A stretch of DNA of 55,233 bases from an uncultured Bacteroidota bacterium (GCA_903844815.1 CAIMVD010000352.1:1-55233), one strand, 5' to 3'. Positions 45,296 through 53,408 are shown, numbered from the stretch's first letter. The notes: generated by a model not told the origin, from the sequence alone. Program-made: numbers and translations.

Positions 45296-46096
45296 ATGAA
45301 AAAACTATTCACATTGCTTACGGCACTGCTGACCGTTACGTATGTCAACTGCCAGAAAAACACAGAATTCAAGGTTACTGACCTGCATGTTCATTGCAAG
45401 GGAGGATTTACAATGGAAGATGCGGTAGCCAAATCGAAAAAAGAGAATATTGACTACGGGCTGGTAGTAAACTGCGGATTGGGTTTCCCTGTTCACACGG
45501 ATGCACAGATCGATTCAGCCATCAATTCATATAAGAACTATCCCCAGTTTTTCCTTGGAATGCAGGCTGAAGGCAGGGAATGGCTGAATATTTTTTCAAA
45601 GGCGACCCTGGCTAAGTTCGATTATGTATTTACCGATGGCATGACCTTCACCGATGCAAAGGGCAGAAGGACCCGTCTCTGGATTAAGGAGGAAACATGG
45701 ATCGACGATGAACAGCAGTTCATGGACTACCTTGTTAATATGATCGCAAAGATAATCAGCACCGAGCCGATTAACATTTACGTTAATCCCACTTATCTTC
45801 CGGCTCAGATGGCTGACAGGTACGATATCTTCTGGACCGAGGCCAGGATGGACAAGGTTATAAATGCAGCGAAGGAACACAAAATTGCGATTGAAATAAA
45901 CAACCGTTTCAAGATCCCTTCAGTAGCTTTTATTGCCAGGGCCAAAAAAGCAGGTATTAAATTCACTGTCGGAACAAACAATGCTGACAGCAACTTCACC
46001 GGAGCCGAATATGCACTTGAAGTAATCAAAAAATGCGGACTCACACAGGAAAATTTTTATCATCCGGTAAACAAGCGTCTTAATGGAAAACTTTGA
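45296..46096 (+). CDS. Secreted PHP/amidohydrolase-like hydrolase
   Basis: 266 residues: signal peptide (MKKLFTLLTALLTVTYVNCQ) then a TIM-barrel-like body opening with VTDLHVHCKGGFT, the HxH metal motif of PHP or amidohydrolase enzymes. Later parts carry IAIEINNRFKIP and FTVGTNNADSNFTGAEYALEV, where PHP proteins have further ligands. A phosphatase or amidase on an exported substrate is plausible. Its end overlaps the M50 gene by 14 bases. Confidence 0.72.
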   Translation: MKKLFTLLTALLTVTYVNCQKNTEFKVTDLHVHCKGGFTMEDAVAKSKKENIDYGLVVNCGLGFPVHTDAQIDSAINSYKNYPQFFLGMQAEGREWLNIFSKATLAKFDYVFTDGMTFTDAKGRRTRLWIKEETWIDDEQQFMDYLVNMIAKIISTEPINIYVNPTYLPAQMADRYDIFWTEARMDKVINAAKEHKIAIEINNRFKIPSVAFIARAKKAGIKFTVGTNNADSNFTGAEYALEVIKKCGLTQENFYHPVNKRLNGKL

Positions 46097-46727
46097 TCTC
46101 CTGAGGGTTCTTAAATATCTTCCGGGGATCATCCTTGGACTGACGGTGCATGAGTTTTCTCATGCACTTGTTGCTCATATGTGTGGCGATTCAACGGCGA
46201 AAGATCAGGGGCGAATAACGCTGAACCCGATGAAACATATCGACCTGCTTGGGTTTGTTATGCTTATTGCTGTGGGTTTTGGTTGGGCAAAACCCGTTGT
46301 GTTCAATGAGCAGAACCTTCGTAATCCAAAATATGATATCGTTAAGATTGCAGCTGCTGGTCCTTTATCGAATGCTCTGATTGCAATGGTATTGTCGCTG
46401 ATCTTTTCATTAATGTCTAAGTTTATGCCTTCGATACATTCCGGAAACGCGCAGATTGTAACAGAAGTATTTCTCTACGCCATATATATTAACTGGGGGC
46501 TTTTCATATTCAACCTTATACCTGTTCCCCCGCTCGACGGATCGCATCTGTTATTCAATGGATTGAAAAAGTATCCGGTATTGCATGATGCCTTGTACAA
46601 ATACGGGTCGCTCCTGTTTTTCGGGCTTATTGTTGTAACGATGGTAACTAAATTAGATCTGCTTCCGATTGGCCCTGCGATAAGGTTTTTGGGAGACGGG
46701 TTTTTGAGTATTGTTGGGTTCAGGTAA
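46083..46727 (+). CDS. Site-2 protease family (M50) membrane metalloprotease
   Basis: 214 residues with six hydrophobic stretches. Zinc motif HEFSH at residues 23-27 in the first helix, and NLIPVPPLDG at 144-153 supplies the aspartate ligand in a later helix. This is the compact S2P form without a PDZ domain. It probably cleaves membrane-embedded regulators or signal peptides. Translationally coupled to the PHP-like gene by overlap. Confidence 0.92.
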   Translation: MENFDLLRVLKYLPGIILGLTVHEFSHALVAHMCGDSTAKDQGRITLNPMKHIDLLGFVMLIAVGFGWAKPVVFNEQNLRNPKYDIVKIAAAGPLSNALIAMVLSLIFSLMSKFMPSIHSGNAQIVTEVFLYAIYINWGLFIFNLIPVPPLDGSHLLFNGLKKYPVLHDALYKYGSLLFFGLIVVTMVTKLDLLPIGPAIRFLGDGFLSIVGFR

Positions 46728-47095
46728 AATTGGTAAGTTTTAAATTGTATTAATTTTACAACCTAAAGACCCTCCGTGGCTCTCTGTGTCATCTCTGTGT
46801 TCTCTGTGTAAGTTCTTAATTAGTTGTTTAATTATCTTTATAATCAGCTTTGCATGGACAATTTTTAGTTAAATTGAAGTCAGTATTCCCAAAAAATTAA
46901 AAAGTTGGTTCAGGGCATTTGACATTCTGTATATTAGACAATTGACTTAGAATGCTCATGTAACTGACGGGGCGTTGCTTTACAAAAGCAAATTTGAAGC
47001 ATATTTTTCACCGGTTGTTATTATATTCAACACGACATAAGCGTATACAACAAACGGTTGTTGTGCAGGAAGGGGTTTTGTGAATGTACAAACAA
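46728..47095. other. Intergenic boundary between core genes and cassette array
   Basis: No gene. 46771-46817 is a CTCTGTG cluster. GTTGCTTTACAAAAGCAA at about 46974-46991 is a small hairpin, and ACAACAAACGGTTGTTGT at 47047-47064 is a nearly perfect dyad 30 bases before the first GTTAGC. The latter is where an attachment site at the array edge would be expected. Confidence 0.45.
46771..46817. repeat. CTCTGTG short-repeat cluster
   Basis: Five copies of CTCTGTG or close variants (CTCCGTGG, CTCTCTGTGTC, ATCTCTGTG, TTCTCTGTGTAA), the reverse-complement orientation of the CACAGAG clusters at 14339 and 20090. Confidence 0.7.
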
Positions 47096-47309
47096 GTTAG
47101 CACATATATTTGGTAACGTGTGACTTACCCCTCGCGCCGTATTAATAATATTTATCATGACAATAGAAATTAAGCACTTTATCGGGACCTACCATCGCAC
47201 GACGGACAGCAGGCCCTCGCGCCCTCGCAATAGAACTCTGTTATTTAATTAACAATACTGCTTTCTACCGGGACTCTCCCATCGCGCGACTAAAAATACA
47301 TGTGCTAAC
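47096..47309. repeat. 215-bp module, copy 1 (GTTAGC...GCTAAC)
   Basis: Starts GTTAGCACATATATTT and ends AAATACATGTGCTAAC; the ends pair (GTTAGCACAT with ATGTGCTAAC). The body contains CTCGCGCCGTATTAAT, ATCATGACA, ATCGGGACC and ACCGGGACT. It closely matches 54614-54829. The homology even continues past the right end into the leader of the following unit. Confidence 0.85.
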
Positions 47310-47351
47310 AGCTAAGAAGGCAAGCCAGATTTTTTTAAACTAAAAATGAGA

Positions 47352-47359
47352 TATATTTG
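47352..47359 (+). promoter_or_regulatory. Predicted -7 element TATATTTG
   Basis: Perfect TAnnTTTG match 13 bases before the ATG of the membrane protein at 47373. It lies between the array module and the gene, so the unit carries its own promoter. Confidence 0.55.
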
Positions 47360-47372
47360 TAAAAAATGATTT

Positions 47373-47837
47373 ATGATTAATATCAAAGAAAGACCATATG
47401 TATTGTTGTTATTGACCGCAATTACTTTATTCATTGCTTTTACTATTTCGAAAATTGCTCATCTAGATTTTCTGGACAAAATGATGTTTAGTGTCCCATT
47501 ACCTATTCTAATATGGATAATTCCTTTATTTCTTATATTCCTCTGGCTACTCTATTTACTTGCAAAGAGATTTCTTTATTCCACGACTTTATCTTGGATT
47601 CATATTCTTATGACTGTTTCCACCACAATTTTAATCGTGATTTTTTTATTTATCGGAATTGCTCAAGGGCAGTCCGGATCAGATATTTATACTCAAACAT
47701 CTTCAACCAATAGACAAGATTTAATTGGTAATGCTACACAGATTTTGTTTCTCATATTTGTATGTGGACAAATCACATATCTTGCGAATGTTATACTTGG
47801 ACTTTTTAAAAAATCATCTGGACAGATCTCTGCCTGA
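47373..47837 (+). CDS. Small membrane protein of unknown function
   Basis: 154 residues with four hydrophobic helices (about 10-28, 38-64, 74-100 and 118-143) and short polar ends. No family recognised. It is AT-rich compared with the core genes. The unit is bounded by an exact 16-base direct repeat, AATACATGTGCTAACA at 47295-47310 and 47855-47870, which suggests that the 560-base segment entered by site-specific recombination or duplication of one end. Confidence 0.6.
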   Translation: MINIKERPYVLLLLTAITLFIAFTISKIAHLDFLDKMMFSVPLPILIWIIPLFLIFLWLLYLLAKRFLYSTTLSWIHILMTVSTTILIVIFLFIGIAQGQSGSDIYTQTSSTNRQDLIGNATQILFLIFVCGQITYLANVILGLFKKSSGQISA

Positions 47838-47863
47838 CAGACAGTTTTAAAATTAATACATGT

Positions 47864-48135
47864 GCTAACAACGCTGGTATAGGCAATAAGCTTGTCACAA
47901 TTTTTGCTCGCCACCGTGACAATTTTATCATGACGATTAACTTCTCACTTATCTGCCAATTCTTTTCCGGCTCTGGACAAATCTGTAATGCAGGGACAAA
48001 TTATCCTTCGCCGGGACTGGCAAAAATTGCGCCATGGTGGCTTGCCGCCGGGACAGTTTCTCGGCTAAAGTATTGCATGACACAACGGCGGACGGCGCCA
48101 CCAACGCTTACTGCCCATACCAGCGGGCCGTTGTG
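47864..48135. repeat. Long structured spacer, copy 1 (272 bp)
   Basis: Left arm GCTAACAACGCTGGTATAGG continuing CAATAAG; right arm CTTACTGCCCATACCAGCGG then GCCGTTGTG. The arms pair over about 25 bases with a 3- versus 5-base unpaired stretch next to the outer core, the arrangement of L and R boxes in integron attC sites. The core (TTTTGCTCGCCACCGTGACA, CTTTTCCGGCTCTGGACAAA, CGCCGGGACTGGCAAAAATT) recurs at 52121-52413 and 53505-53796. An inner, shorter dyad ACACAACGGC...GCCGTTGTGT spans the last about 60 bases. Confidence 0.85.
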
Positions 48136-48228
48136 TTTAATTGTTCTAGAACTGCTCACTTTACAATTTTGAACAAAATAGAGACTGTTTTTTCATAAAA
48201 TAGCTAACTTCGCAACAAAAAGAAAACC

Positions 48229-48465
48229 ATGAGTACGATCGAGCTCAGACATCATATTATTGAAAAGCTCTCACTTATTGATGATGACTCATTTCTGTTA
48301 GCAATTAAAACCATCATAGAGTCAAAAGTTAATGAGAGTGTGTATAAACTTTCCGATTTTCAGAAGAGTAGAATCGAATCTGGCAGGAAACAACTAAAAA
48401 AAGGGCAATCCGTTTCAAATGATACTTTGCAAAAAGAGATTGACCAATGGCTAAATTCAAAATAG
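48229..48465 (+). CDS. Antitoxin of a ParE/RelE-type pair
   Basis: 78 residues, helical and charged: MSTIELRHHIIEKLSLIDDD, then a C-terminal half (SDFQKSRIESGRKQLKKGQS) typical of the small antitoxins encoded in front of Bacteroidota ParE toxins. The stop overlaps the toxin start by 19 bases. A near-consensus -7 (TAACTTCG, 48205-48212) lies 16 bases upstream. It should bind and neutralise the partner toxin and repress the pair. Confidence 0.75.
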   Translation: MSTIELRHHIIEKLSLIDDDSFLLAIKTIIESKVNESVYKLSDFQKSRIESGRKQLKKGQSVSNDTLQKEIDQWLNSK

Positions 48466-48761
48466 AATGGTCGATTGAAGCTAGATTAGACCTTATTGAC
48501 ATCCTTGAATTTTATATTGACAGGAATTCATCTAATTCCTTTAGCAAAAAGCTAAACTTTAAAATAAACAGGAGTTTAAAGTTCATTTCAAAAAATCCTC
48601 TGATCGGATTAAAATCTCAAATAGAATCCGTTAGAGTTTTGATAACAGGTGACTACCAGATAGTTTACGAAATTTCAGACAACATTATTTTAATTGTCAT
48701 GATTTGGGATTGTCGTAGAGATCCTAGAGACAAGATTATAGACCAGAGAATCCGGAAATAA
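48447..48761 (+). CDS. ParE/RelE-superfamily toxin
   Basis: 104 residues with the family layout: WSIEARLDLIDILEFYIDRN, then a helix, NPLIGLKSQIESVRVLITGDYQIVYEI, and the C-terminal VMIWDCRRDPRDKI. The RVLITGDYQIVYEI segment and the WDCRRDP end are typical of ParE rather than of ribosome-dependent RelE, so gyrase is the likelier target, which is inference from the family. Encoded with the antitoxin just upstream. Confidence 0.82.
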   Translation: MAKFKIEWSIEARLDLIDILEFYIDRNSSNSFSKKLNFKINRSLKFISKNPLIGLKSQIESVRVLITGDYQIVYEISDNIILIVMIWDCRRDPRDKIIDQRIRK

Positions 48762-48768
48762 CAACTAA

Positions 48769-48897
48769 ACACAACATCAGCTAAGCATAATGCGGGATTC
48801 AGAGCAACCGAAAGTTTTTCAACCGCATCTAATTTTCAGGCACCCCGACTATTCCATATACCGAAGTCCCGCACTATGCCTAGCTGTGACCGTTAGC
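48769..48897. repeat. Compact attC-like hairpin (129 bp) after the ParE pair
   Basis: Left arm CAGCTAAGCATAATGCGGGA and right arm TCCCGCACTATGCCTAGCTG pair almost completely; outside them are ACAAC on the left and ACCGTTAGC on the right. Each arm has single unpaired bases, as do attC sites. The same outer layout (AGCTAAGC...GCCTAGCTnTnACCGTTAGC) recurs at 54541-54619 with a quite different inner sequence. Confidence 0.75.
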
Positions 48898-49093
48898 GTT
48901 CATTTTCAGGCCGTTCCGGGACAGTTTTATCATAACGTGACAAATCCTGCTCATCTATCGGGACTCAGCAGTCATTTGGACCGTTTTATCATGACGTGAC
49001 AAACCCTGCTCATTTATCGGGACTCAATCATCTGGACAACTTTATCGGGACATCGAAATCCTGCCCATCTTTCGGGATTAAACGAACGCTAAC
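48892..49093. repeat. 202-bp module with three internal tandem copies
   Basis: Ends GTTAGCGTTC and GAACGCTAAC pair perfectly. Inside, a unit of about 60 bases (TTTATCATGACGTGACAAAC, CCTGCTCATTTATCGGGACT) is repeated nearly three times. It ends 125 bases before the sigma-factor start. From 49094 to 49218 the sequence is an AT-rich leader without a clear promoter. Confidence 0.8.
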
Positions 49094-49218
49094 GGAAAAA
49101 GACCAAGTGACTGCAAAAATATTACGACTATATTGTGATTTTTAAGCTTGATCTGTTACTAATTGGATAAAATGTAATCACAGATTGATTTATTTACCAA
49201 AAAGTAACAGCATGACAG

Positions 49219-49722
49219 ATGACAGAAAATAGACAGAAGGACCAATTTCTTGATATTTTAGAGAAAAATATTGGGATAATTATAAAGATTGCTAGAGCAT
49301 ATTCAAAGACTCTCCATGATAAAGAGGACTTGATTAATGACATCACTCTAGAGCTTTGGAAATCTTTTGGACGATTCAAAGGTGACTCAAAAATATCGAC
49401 TTGGATTTATCGCATTGCATTAAACACATCAATGAATTATAAACGTAAAAGAGAAAAAGACAGATTTTTTTTCCTTGACGATTTAAAGCAAATTGAAAAT
49501 CTAAATTGGTTAATTGAGCAACCTGACTCATCACATTCAGAAATTTTATACCAGTGCATTGATGAGTTAAATCAACTAAATAAAGCAATAATACTGCTTT
49601 ATCTCGATGGCAATTCACATGATGAAATTTCTGACATAACCGGAATTTCAAAGACAAATGTCGGTACTCGAATTGGCCGGATAAAAGAACAAATAAAGAA
49701 TTTAGTAACTACAAAAATCTAA
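49219..49722 (+). CDS. ECF-type RNA polymerase sigma factor
   Basis: 167 residues. Region 2 (residues 10-75) holds HDKEDLINDITLELWKSFGRF and STWIYRIALNTSMNYKRKR; region 4 (about 115-165) holds LNQLNKAIILLYLDGNSHDE and the helix-turn-helix ISDITGISKTNVGTRIGRIK. A two-domain sigma of the extracytoplasmic-function kind. The gene next to it is a membrane protein and a plausible anti-sigma partner. A sigma factor inside a cassette-like unit is unusual. It would give a mobile unit control over transcription. Confidence 0.88.
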   Translation: MTENRQKDQFLDILEKNIGIIIKIARAYSKTLHDKEDLINDITLELWKSFGRFKGDSKISTWIYRIALNTSMNYKRKREKDRFFFLDDLKQIENLNWLIEQPDSSHSEILYQCIDELNQLNKAIILLYLDGNSHDEISDITGISKTNVGTRIGRIKEQIKNLVTTKI

Positions 49723-49727
49723 AAACA

Positions 49728-50318
49728 ATGGAACTAATAGAATTGCAAAACATATGGCAACAATACGATAAAAAGTTATCAGAAAATACACGACTTAACA
49801 AGGAAATTTTAAAAATGATGCTTAAATCAAAACCCGAAAAAAGAGTGACTTGGATTAAATTAAAGGCTGCATTTAATTTGATCCTTCCAATAGTGATTAT
49901 TTTAGCTATGATGGTTCCAAGAGTTGAATTTCGTAACGAGACTAGTTTTTATGTTGGGTTCTTATTATTTGGTCCATTTGCCTTATTAACATATTATTGG
50001 GCAATAAGATATTATCTCCTAATTAACAAAATTGACTTTAACAACTCTATTGCTACGACAAAGAAGAATATTAAAGAGGTTGAGAAATACAAGATTAAAA
50101 TGACAAAATTTGGTTACTTATTTAGTCCATTTGCTATGGCTGGCGTTTTCATGATTGCCAATATTCCAATTTTATCAAAACATTCTTTTTTACCTATTTC
50201 ATTAATAATTTCTGTTTTCATTATCTCGATTTACGTTACTTTTAAGCACTCGATTTTTGAGCGATTCAAAAAAATAAACATGGAGATTGATGAGATAGAA
50301 AAACTTGAAAAAGAGTAA
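49728..50318 (+). CDS. Membrane protein paired with the sigma factor
   Basis: 196 residues: a cytoplasmic N-terminal helix (MELIELQNIWQQYDKKLSEN), two membrane helices at about 47-62 and 72-92, a charged helical loop (100-130) and two more helices at about 135-152 and 155-170, then a charged tail. It begins five bases after the sigma gene. Proteins of this kind, starting with ELxxLWQxYDxKL, are regularly next to ECF sigma factors in Bacteroidota, so an anti-sigma role is likely but unproven. Confidence 0.6.
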   Translation: MELIELQNIWQQYDKKLSENTRLNKEILKMMLKSKPEKRVTWIKLKAAFNLILPIVIILAMMVPRVEFRNETSFYVGFLLFGPFALLTYYWAIRYYLLINKIDFNNSIATTKKNIKEVEKYKIKMTKFGYLFSPFAMAGVFMIANIPILSKHSFLPISLIISVFIISIYVTFKHSIFERFKKINMEIDEIEKLEKE

Positions 50319-50574
50319 TTGACAGCGCCTTAAACATACCATGACCTATCCTTCTACCGAGACAAAGTCAATGGGTTGCTGGCCGACGCTCAATTGGCAG
50401 CGGTTTTTGTTCTCCGCTTATAAAACGCACCGTGACAATTAAATTGAGTTTTCATTACCGGGACTCATACGCAAGCGAGTATTGCCTTGACAAGAGACAT
50501 CTCATCTATCTACCGGGATTGGCAAAAAACTCGCCAGCCCTGACACAGACGGCCACTAATCAAACCGCCCGGCA
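50319..50574. other. Spacer after the sigma-factor unit
   Basis: Non-coding. It contains GCAGCGGTTTTTGTTCTCCG followed by CTTATAAAACGCACCGTGACA, an element of about 40 bases that recurs at 53441-53481, and further CCGGGACT and CCGGGATT phrases. Its right end (CCGCCCGGCAGTTAGC) is like that of the structured spacers, but I could not find the complementary left arm, so this spacer may be recombined or decayed. The 82-codon frame here is not accepted as a gene. Confidence 0.5.
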
Positions 50575-50665
50575 GTTAGCATTTATGCGGGGGCCAGCAC
50601 CTTCGGGACAATTTACTTATAGCGTGACAGTTTTTGCTTCCATGACTGATCGCACAAATGCTAAC
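50575..50665. repeat. 91-bp module (GTTAGCATTT...AAATGCTAAC), copy 1
   Basis: The ends pair over about 15 bases (GTTAGCATTTATGCG with CGCACAAATGCTAAC). Internal CGGGACAATTTACTT and GTGACAGTT are shared with the module at 52408-52496. Directly upstream of the propeller-lipoprotein leader. Confidence 0.8.
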
Positions 50666-50752
50666 GCAATAGAAATATAAATTTCTTACATTTATAAACT
50701 TACATTAAAAGCTGAATCCTTACCAATTGCATCCTTTTCAATCTCAAATGAC

Positions 50753-51940
50753 ATGAAAACTATCAATTCTCTGACGATTTATTTTTTATTTCTCTGTTTG
50801 GCAATGTCATGCAACAATCATGATCCGATTCAATTCAATAAACTGGAGACAATTGATCTAGATAAAGGATTAAAAAATCTAAAAGAAATAACCCTAAGTC
50901 AGATTGCAACTGATATTCAATATATACCATTGGAAACAAAAGAGGAATGTTTAATTACCTCTGTCAGCCAAATCTTTACTTTCAATGACAAAATCATAGT
51001 ATTTGATGACAGACAGAGGAATATTTACCTATTTGAGACAACTGGTAAATTCATTAGAAAAATAGGGAAAAAAGGAGTTGGGCCCGGAGAATATAACGAA
51101 GCTTTCCGGGTAAGCTTTAATGATAAAGACTCCACATTATTAGTGAAGGATCGAGATAATATTTTGTATGACATAAATGGATATTATATTAATAAAACAG
51201 CCATGTTTCCGGAAATGGGTCAAATTGACTTCCTTGGAGATAATATTGTTTTTTCATTCAGTCGACCTGGATTTGTTTTCAATGACAATTTTCAAATAGC
51301 GATTTGTGATAATGACTTCAAAGTTCAAAAAAGGTTTATCAATCGTAAAAGCGAAAATATAACTACTCAAAATATGGGGAAAATCATTGGCAATATGATG
51401 AATAGACTTCAATATTTTAGCGATACATTATCATATTGGGAGTATAAATACGATACAATATATCGAATCCCTGATAAAAATACCTGTTTCCCAAGATATA
51501 CTTTTAATTATTCCAGAAAACAGAGCTTCAATGAACACCCTGAAGGATCACAAGCTCGAGTCATTGAAAAACTAATCGAAACAAATAGTTTTATATTTCT
51601 CCAATTGTTTGATCCCTCCGGAACTTCAGCAGAATCAATTGATAATGAAATGGTTTATTTTAAAATGACTAATGAAATCCTGACTCTTAAATTTCATGAC
51701 AATATTCGTGGGATGATAAATGACATTGATGGGGGATTGCAAGTATTACCCAGAAAATCATTAAAAGATGGGAGAGTTTATACTTCATTTTCTGCATTTG
51801 ATTTAAAACAACGACTACTGGAAGAACCATTCAAAAGCATTAAACCACTAAACATTGACAAACAGAAAGAATTACTCCAAATATTAAATAATTCAAAAAT
51901 GGAGGACAATCCCGTGATCATGATCATAAAATTAAAATGA
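50753..51940 (+). CDS. 6-bladed beta-propeller lipoprotein
   Basis: 395 residues. N-terminal signal MKTINSLTIYFLFLCLAMSC with a lipobox-like end at C20, so it is probably a lipoprotein. The body opens with DIQYIPLETKEECLITSVSQ and GKFIRKIGKKGVGPGEYNEA, the hallmarks of the Bacteroidetes 6-bladed beta-propeller (DUF4934-like) group, whose role is unknown. AT-rich. It is by far the longest gene in the array. From 51941 to 52120 there is only AT-rich sequence with GACAAA phrases. Confidence 0.8.
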   Translation: MKTINSLTIYFLFLCLAMSCNNHDPIQFNKLETIDLDKGLKNLKEITLSQIATDIQYIPLETKEECLITSVSQIFTFNDKIIVFDDRQRNIYLFETTGKFIRKIGKKGVGPGEYNEAFRVSFNDKDSTLLVKDRDNILYDINGYYINKTAMFPEMGQIDFLGDNIVFSFSRPGFVFNDNFQIAICDNDFKVQKRFINRKSENITTQNMGKIIGNMMNRLQYFSDTLSYWEYKYDTIYRIPDKNTCFPRYTFNYSRKQSFNEHPEGSQARVIEKLIETNSFIFLQLFDPSGTSAESIDNEMVYFKMTNEILTLKFHDNIRGMINDIDGGLQVLPRKSLKDGRVYTSFSAFDLKQRLLEEPFKSIKPLNIDKQKELLQILNNSKMEDNPVIMIIKLK

Positions 51941-52120
51941 CTCTTGATCGATTGAAAGCTATTTATAAAAGATACAAATTAAAATTGCCCCCATTTATTA
52001 TTAACGAAATAACACTACAAAGACAAACCCTGCCACTCTTCCAGGACTAAAAACCTTGACAAATTTCAATAACCCTGACAAATTCGTTGCACCGTGACAG
52101 TTTTAAAATTGGCCCGAAAT

Positions 52121-52413
52121 GCTAACAAGGACGGTTGGGGTAATAAACTTGTCACAATTTTTGCTCGCCACCGTGACCATTTCGCCTTGACGATTAACTT
52201 TTCACACTTCTGCCAACTCTTTGCCGGCTCTGGAAAAATCCGTAATGCAGGGACAAATTATCGTTCGCCGGGACTTGCAAAAATTGCGGCACCTGTCCCG
52301 ATCCCTCGGGATGGTGGCTTGCCCGCCGGGACAGTTTTCTGACTAAAGTACCAGGACTCGTATCGGCGGACTGCGCCACCAACGTTTACTCCCTCAACCG
52401 CCGGGCCGTTAGC
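52121..52413. repeat. Long structured spacer, copy 2 (293 bp)
   Basis: Left arm GCTAACAAGGACGGTTGGGG continuing TAATAAAC; right arm GTTTACTCCCTCAACCGCCG then GGCCGTTAGC. The arms are complementary although they differ from those of copy 1. The core matches copies 1 and 3 (CTCGCCACCGTGACCATTTC, GGGACAAATTATCGTTCGCC). It includes CCCGATCCCTCGGGA. An open frame (52094-52342) runs through it, but differences from copy 3 are mostly non-synonymous, so it is not read as a gene. Confidence 0.85.
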
Positions 52414-52496
52414 ATTTACGTAGCTGCGCAGTTTCGGGGACAAACTACTTGTAACATGACAGTTACGTAACCAAAACAGATCACACAAATGCTAAC
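52408..52496. repeat. 89-bp module (GTTAGCATTT...AAATGCTAAC), copy 2
   Basis: Shares GTTAGCATTTACG and CACACAAATGCTAAC ends plus CGGGGACAAACTACTT and ATGACAGTTA with the module at 50575-50665. From 52497 to 52621 the leader of the kinase unit is plain AT-rich DNA. Confidence 0.8.
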
Positions 52497-52621
52497 TTAA
52501 ATGACAAGGATTCAATAACACCCGATATCCAAAAATCCTTGTAAATTTATTTCTAAATAAATGCTGAATACAAGTTAGCAATAATGAAAAACTGCACTAT
52601 TGATCTTTTCAAAAAAATTAC

Positions 52622-52629
52622 TAATTTTG
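52622..52629 (+). promoter_or_regulatory. Predicted promoter TAATTTTG with start codon 4 bases on
   Basis: TAATTTTG fits TAnnTTTG; TTG at about 52598-52600 is at a suitable -33 distance. The ATG at 52634 follows after only four bases (GCACC before ATG counted from the G), so transcription would begin at or next to the start codon. Confidence 0.6.
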
Positions 52630-52633
52630 CACC

Positions 52634-52825
52634 ATGTGTAAAGAAAAATTGATTACAGGAGTTACTGTTACTCAACAGATGAGTAAAGCTAGAGCTATTC
52701 TTAATAATCAAGTTATTCCTCAAGAAAAGTTATACCAACTTCGTAAAAAGAATGGTAGGTTAACCTCCCATTATAAAGAATGCAATAAGGCAGATGCCAG
52801 ATTTAACGGTTATCGCTGGTTGTAA
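52634..52825 (+). CDS. Small protein upstream of zeta-like kinase
   Basis: 63 residues, basic and helical (MSKARAILNNQVIPQEKLYQ, then LRKKNGRLTSHYKECNKADA), ending 32 bases inside the kinase gene. The well placed promoter right in front of its ATG supports expression. In epsilon-zeta-like modules a small antitoxin precedes the kinase, so this is the candidate antitoxin, but it does not resemble epsilon. No family recognised. Confidence 0.55.
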   Translation: MCKEKLITGVTVTQQMSKARAILNNQVIPQEKLYQLRKKNGRLTSHYKECNKADARFNGYRWL

Positions 52826-53399
52826 CGGCTCTGGCAAATCTACTTATGCCTCCACCTTCTTGCCTGAAGGAGTTACTTCTTTCGATTATGATAAGTTATA
52901 TTTAGAAACTTACCATAGCCTGCCAGACAGTGAATTTAGAGGAAAATTTGCAAAGGATCAAACCACAACCTTATTTGAGGATTACATTAAAAATGCTATA
53001 GAAAAAGGATTACATTTTTGTTACGAAACAAATTTCGATTCTTATCCACTATTCTGGCCTCAAACATTTAGAGATAGTGGATATCAAATTAACATTATCT
53101 TTTTTTGTTTAACTAAAAAAGAAATTGCTCAACATAGAGTTCAAGTTCGGACAGAATTTAAAGGTCATTTCGTTAATAATAAAACAATTGACTATAAATG
53201 GAAAGCTGGATACAAGAACTTAAACTTGCATTTCGGATTCTTTGACAATATACTTATCGTTGACAACTCCAAACCTGAAATGCTTTTTGAAAACATTCTT
53301 CAAATTGAAAATGGCGAATTTGAATTGATGACTGAGAATGTTCCTGAATACCTTAAACGTCGACTTCCAGACATTTATAAATTAATCCCAAAAAAATAA
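52794..53399 (+). CDS. Zeta-toxin-like P-loop kinase
   Basis: 201 residues. Walker A GCNGSGKST at residues 9-17 (VIAGCNGSGKSTYASTFLPE), a DYDKLY segment after it, FCYETNFDS near residue 76 where zeta-family kinases bind substrate, and a late RVQVRTEFKGHFV with basic residues. The short open form AGCNGSGKST...TNF is that of zeta-like or UDP-N-acetylglucosamine-kinase-like proteins found across bacteria. A toxin role is likely from context and the overlapping small gene, yet a housekeeping nucleotide or sugar kinase is possible. Confidence 0.72.
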   Translation: MPDLTVIAGCNGSGKSTYASTFLPEGVTSFDYDKLYLETYHSLPDSEFRGKFAKDQTTTLFEDYIKNAIEKGLHFCYETNFDSYPLFWPQTFRDSGYQINIIFFCLTKKEIAQHRVQVRTEFKGHFVNNKTIDYKWKAGYKNLNLHFGFFDNILIVDNSKPEMLFENILQIENGEFELMTENVPEYLKRRLPDIYKLIPKK

Positions 53400-53408
53400 T
53401 GCACTATT

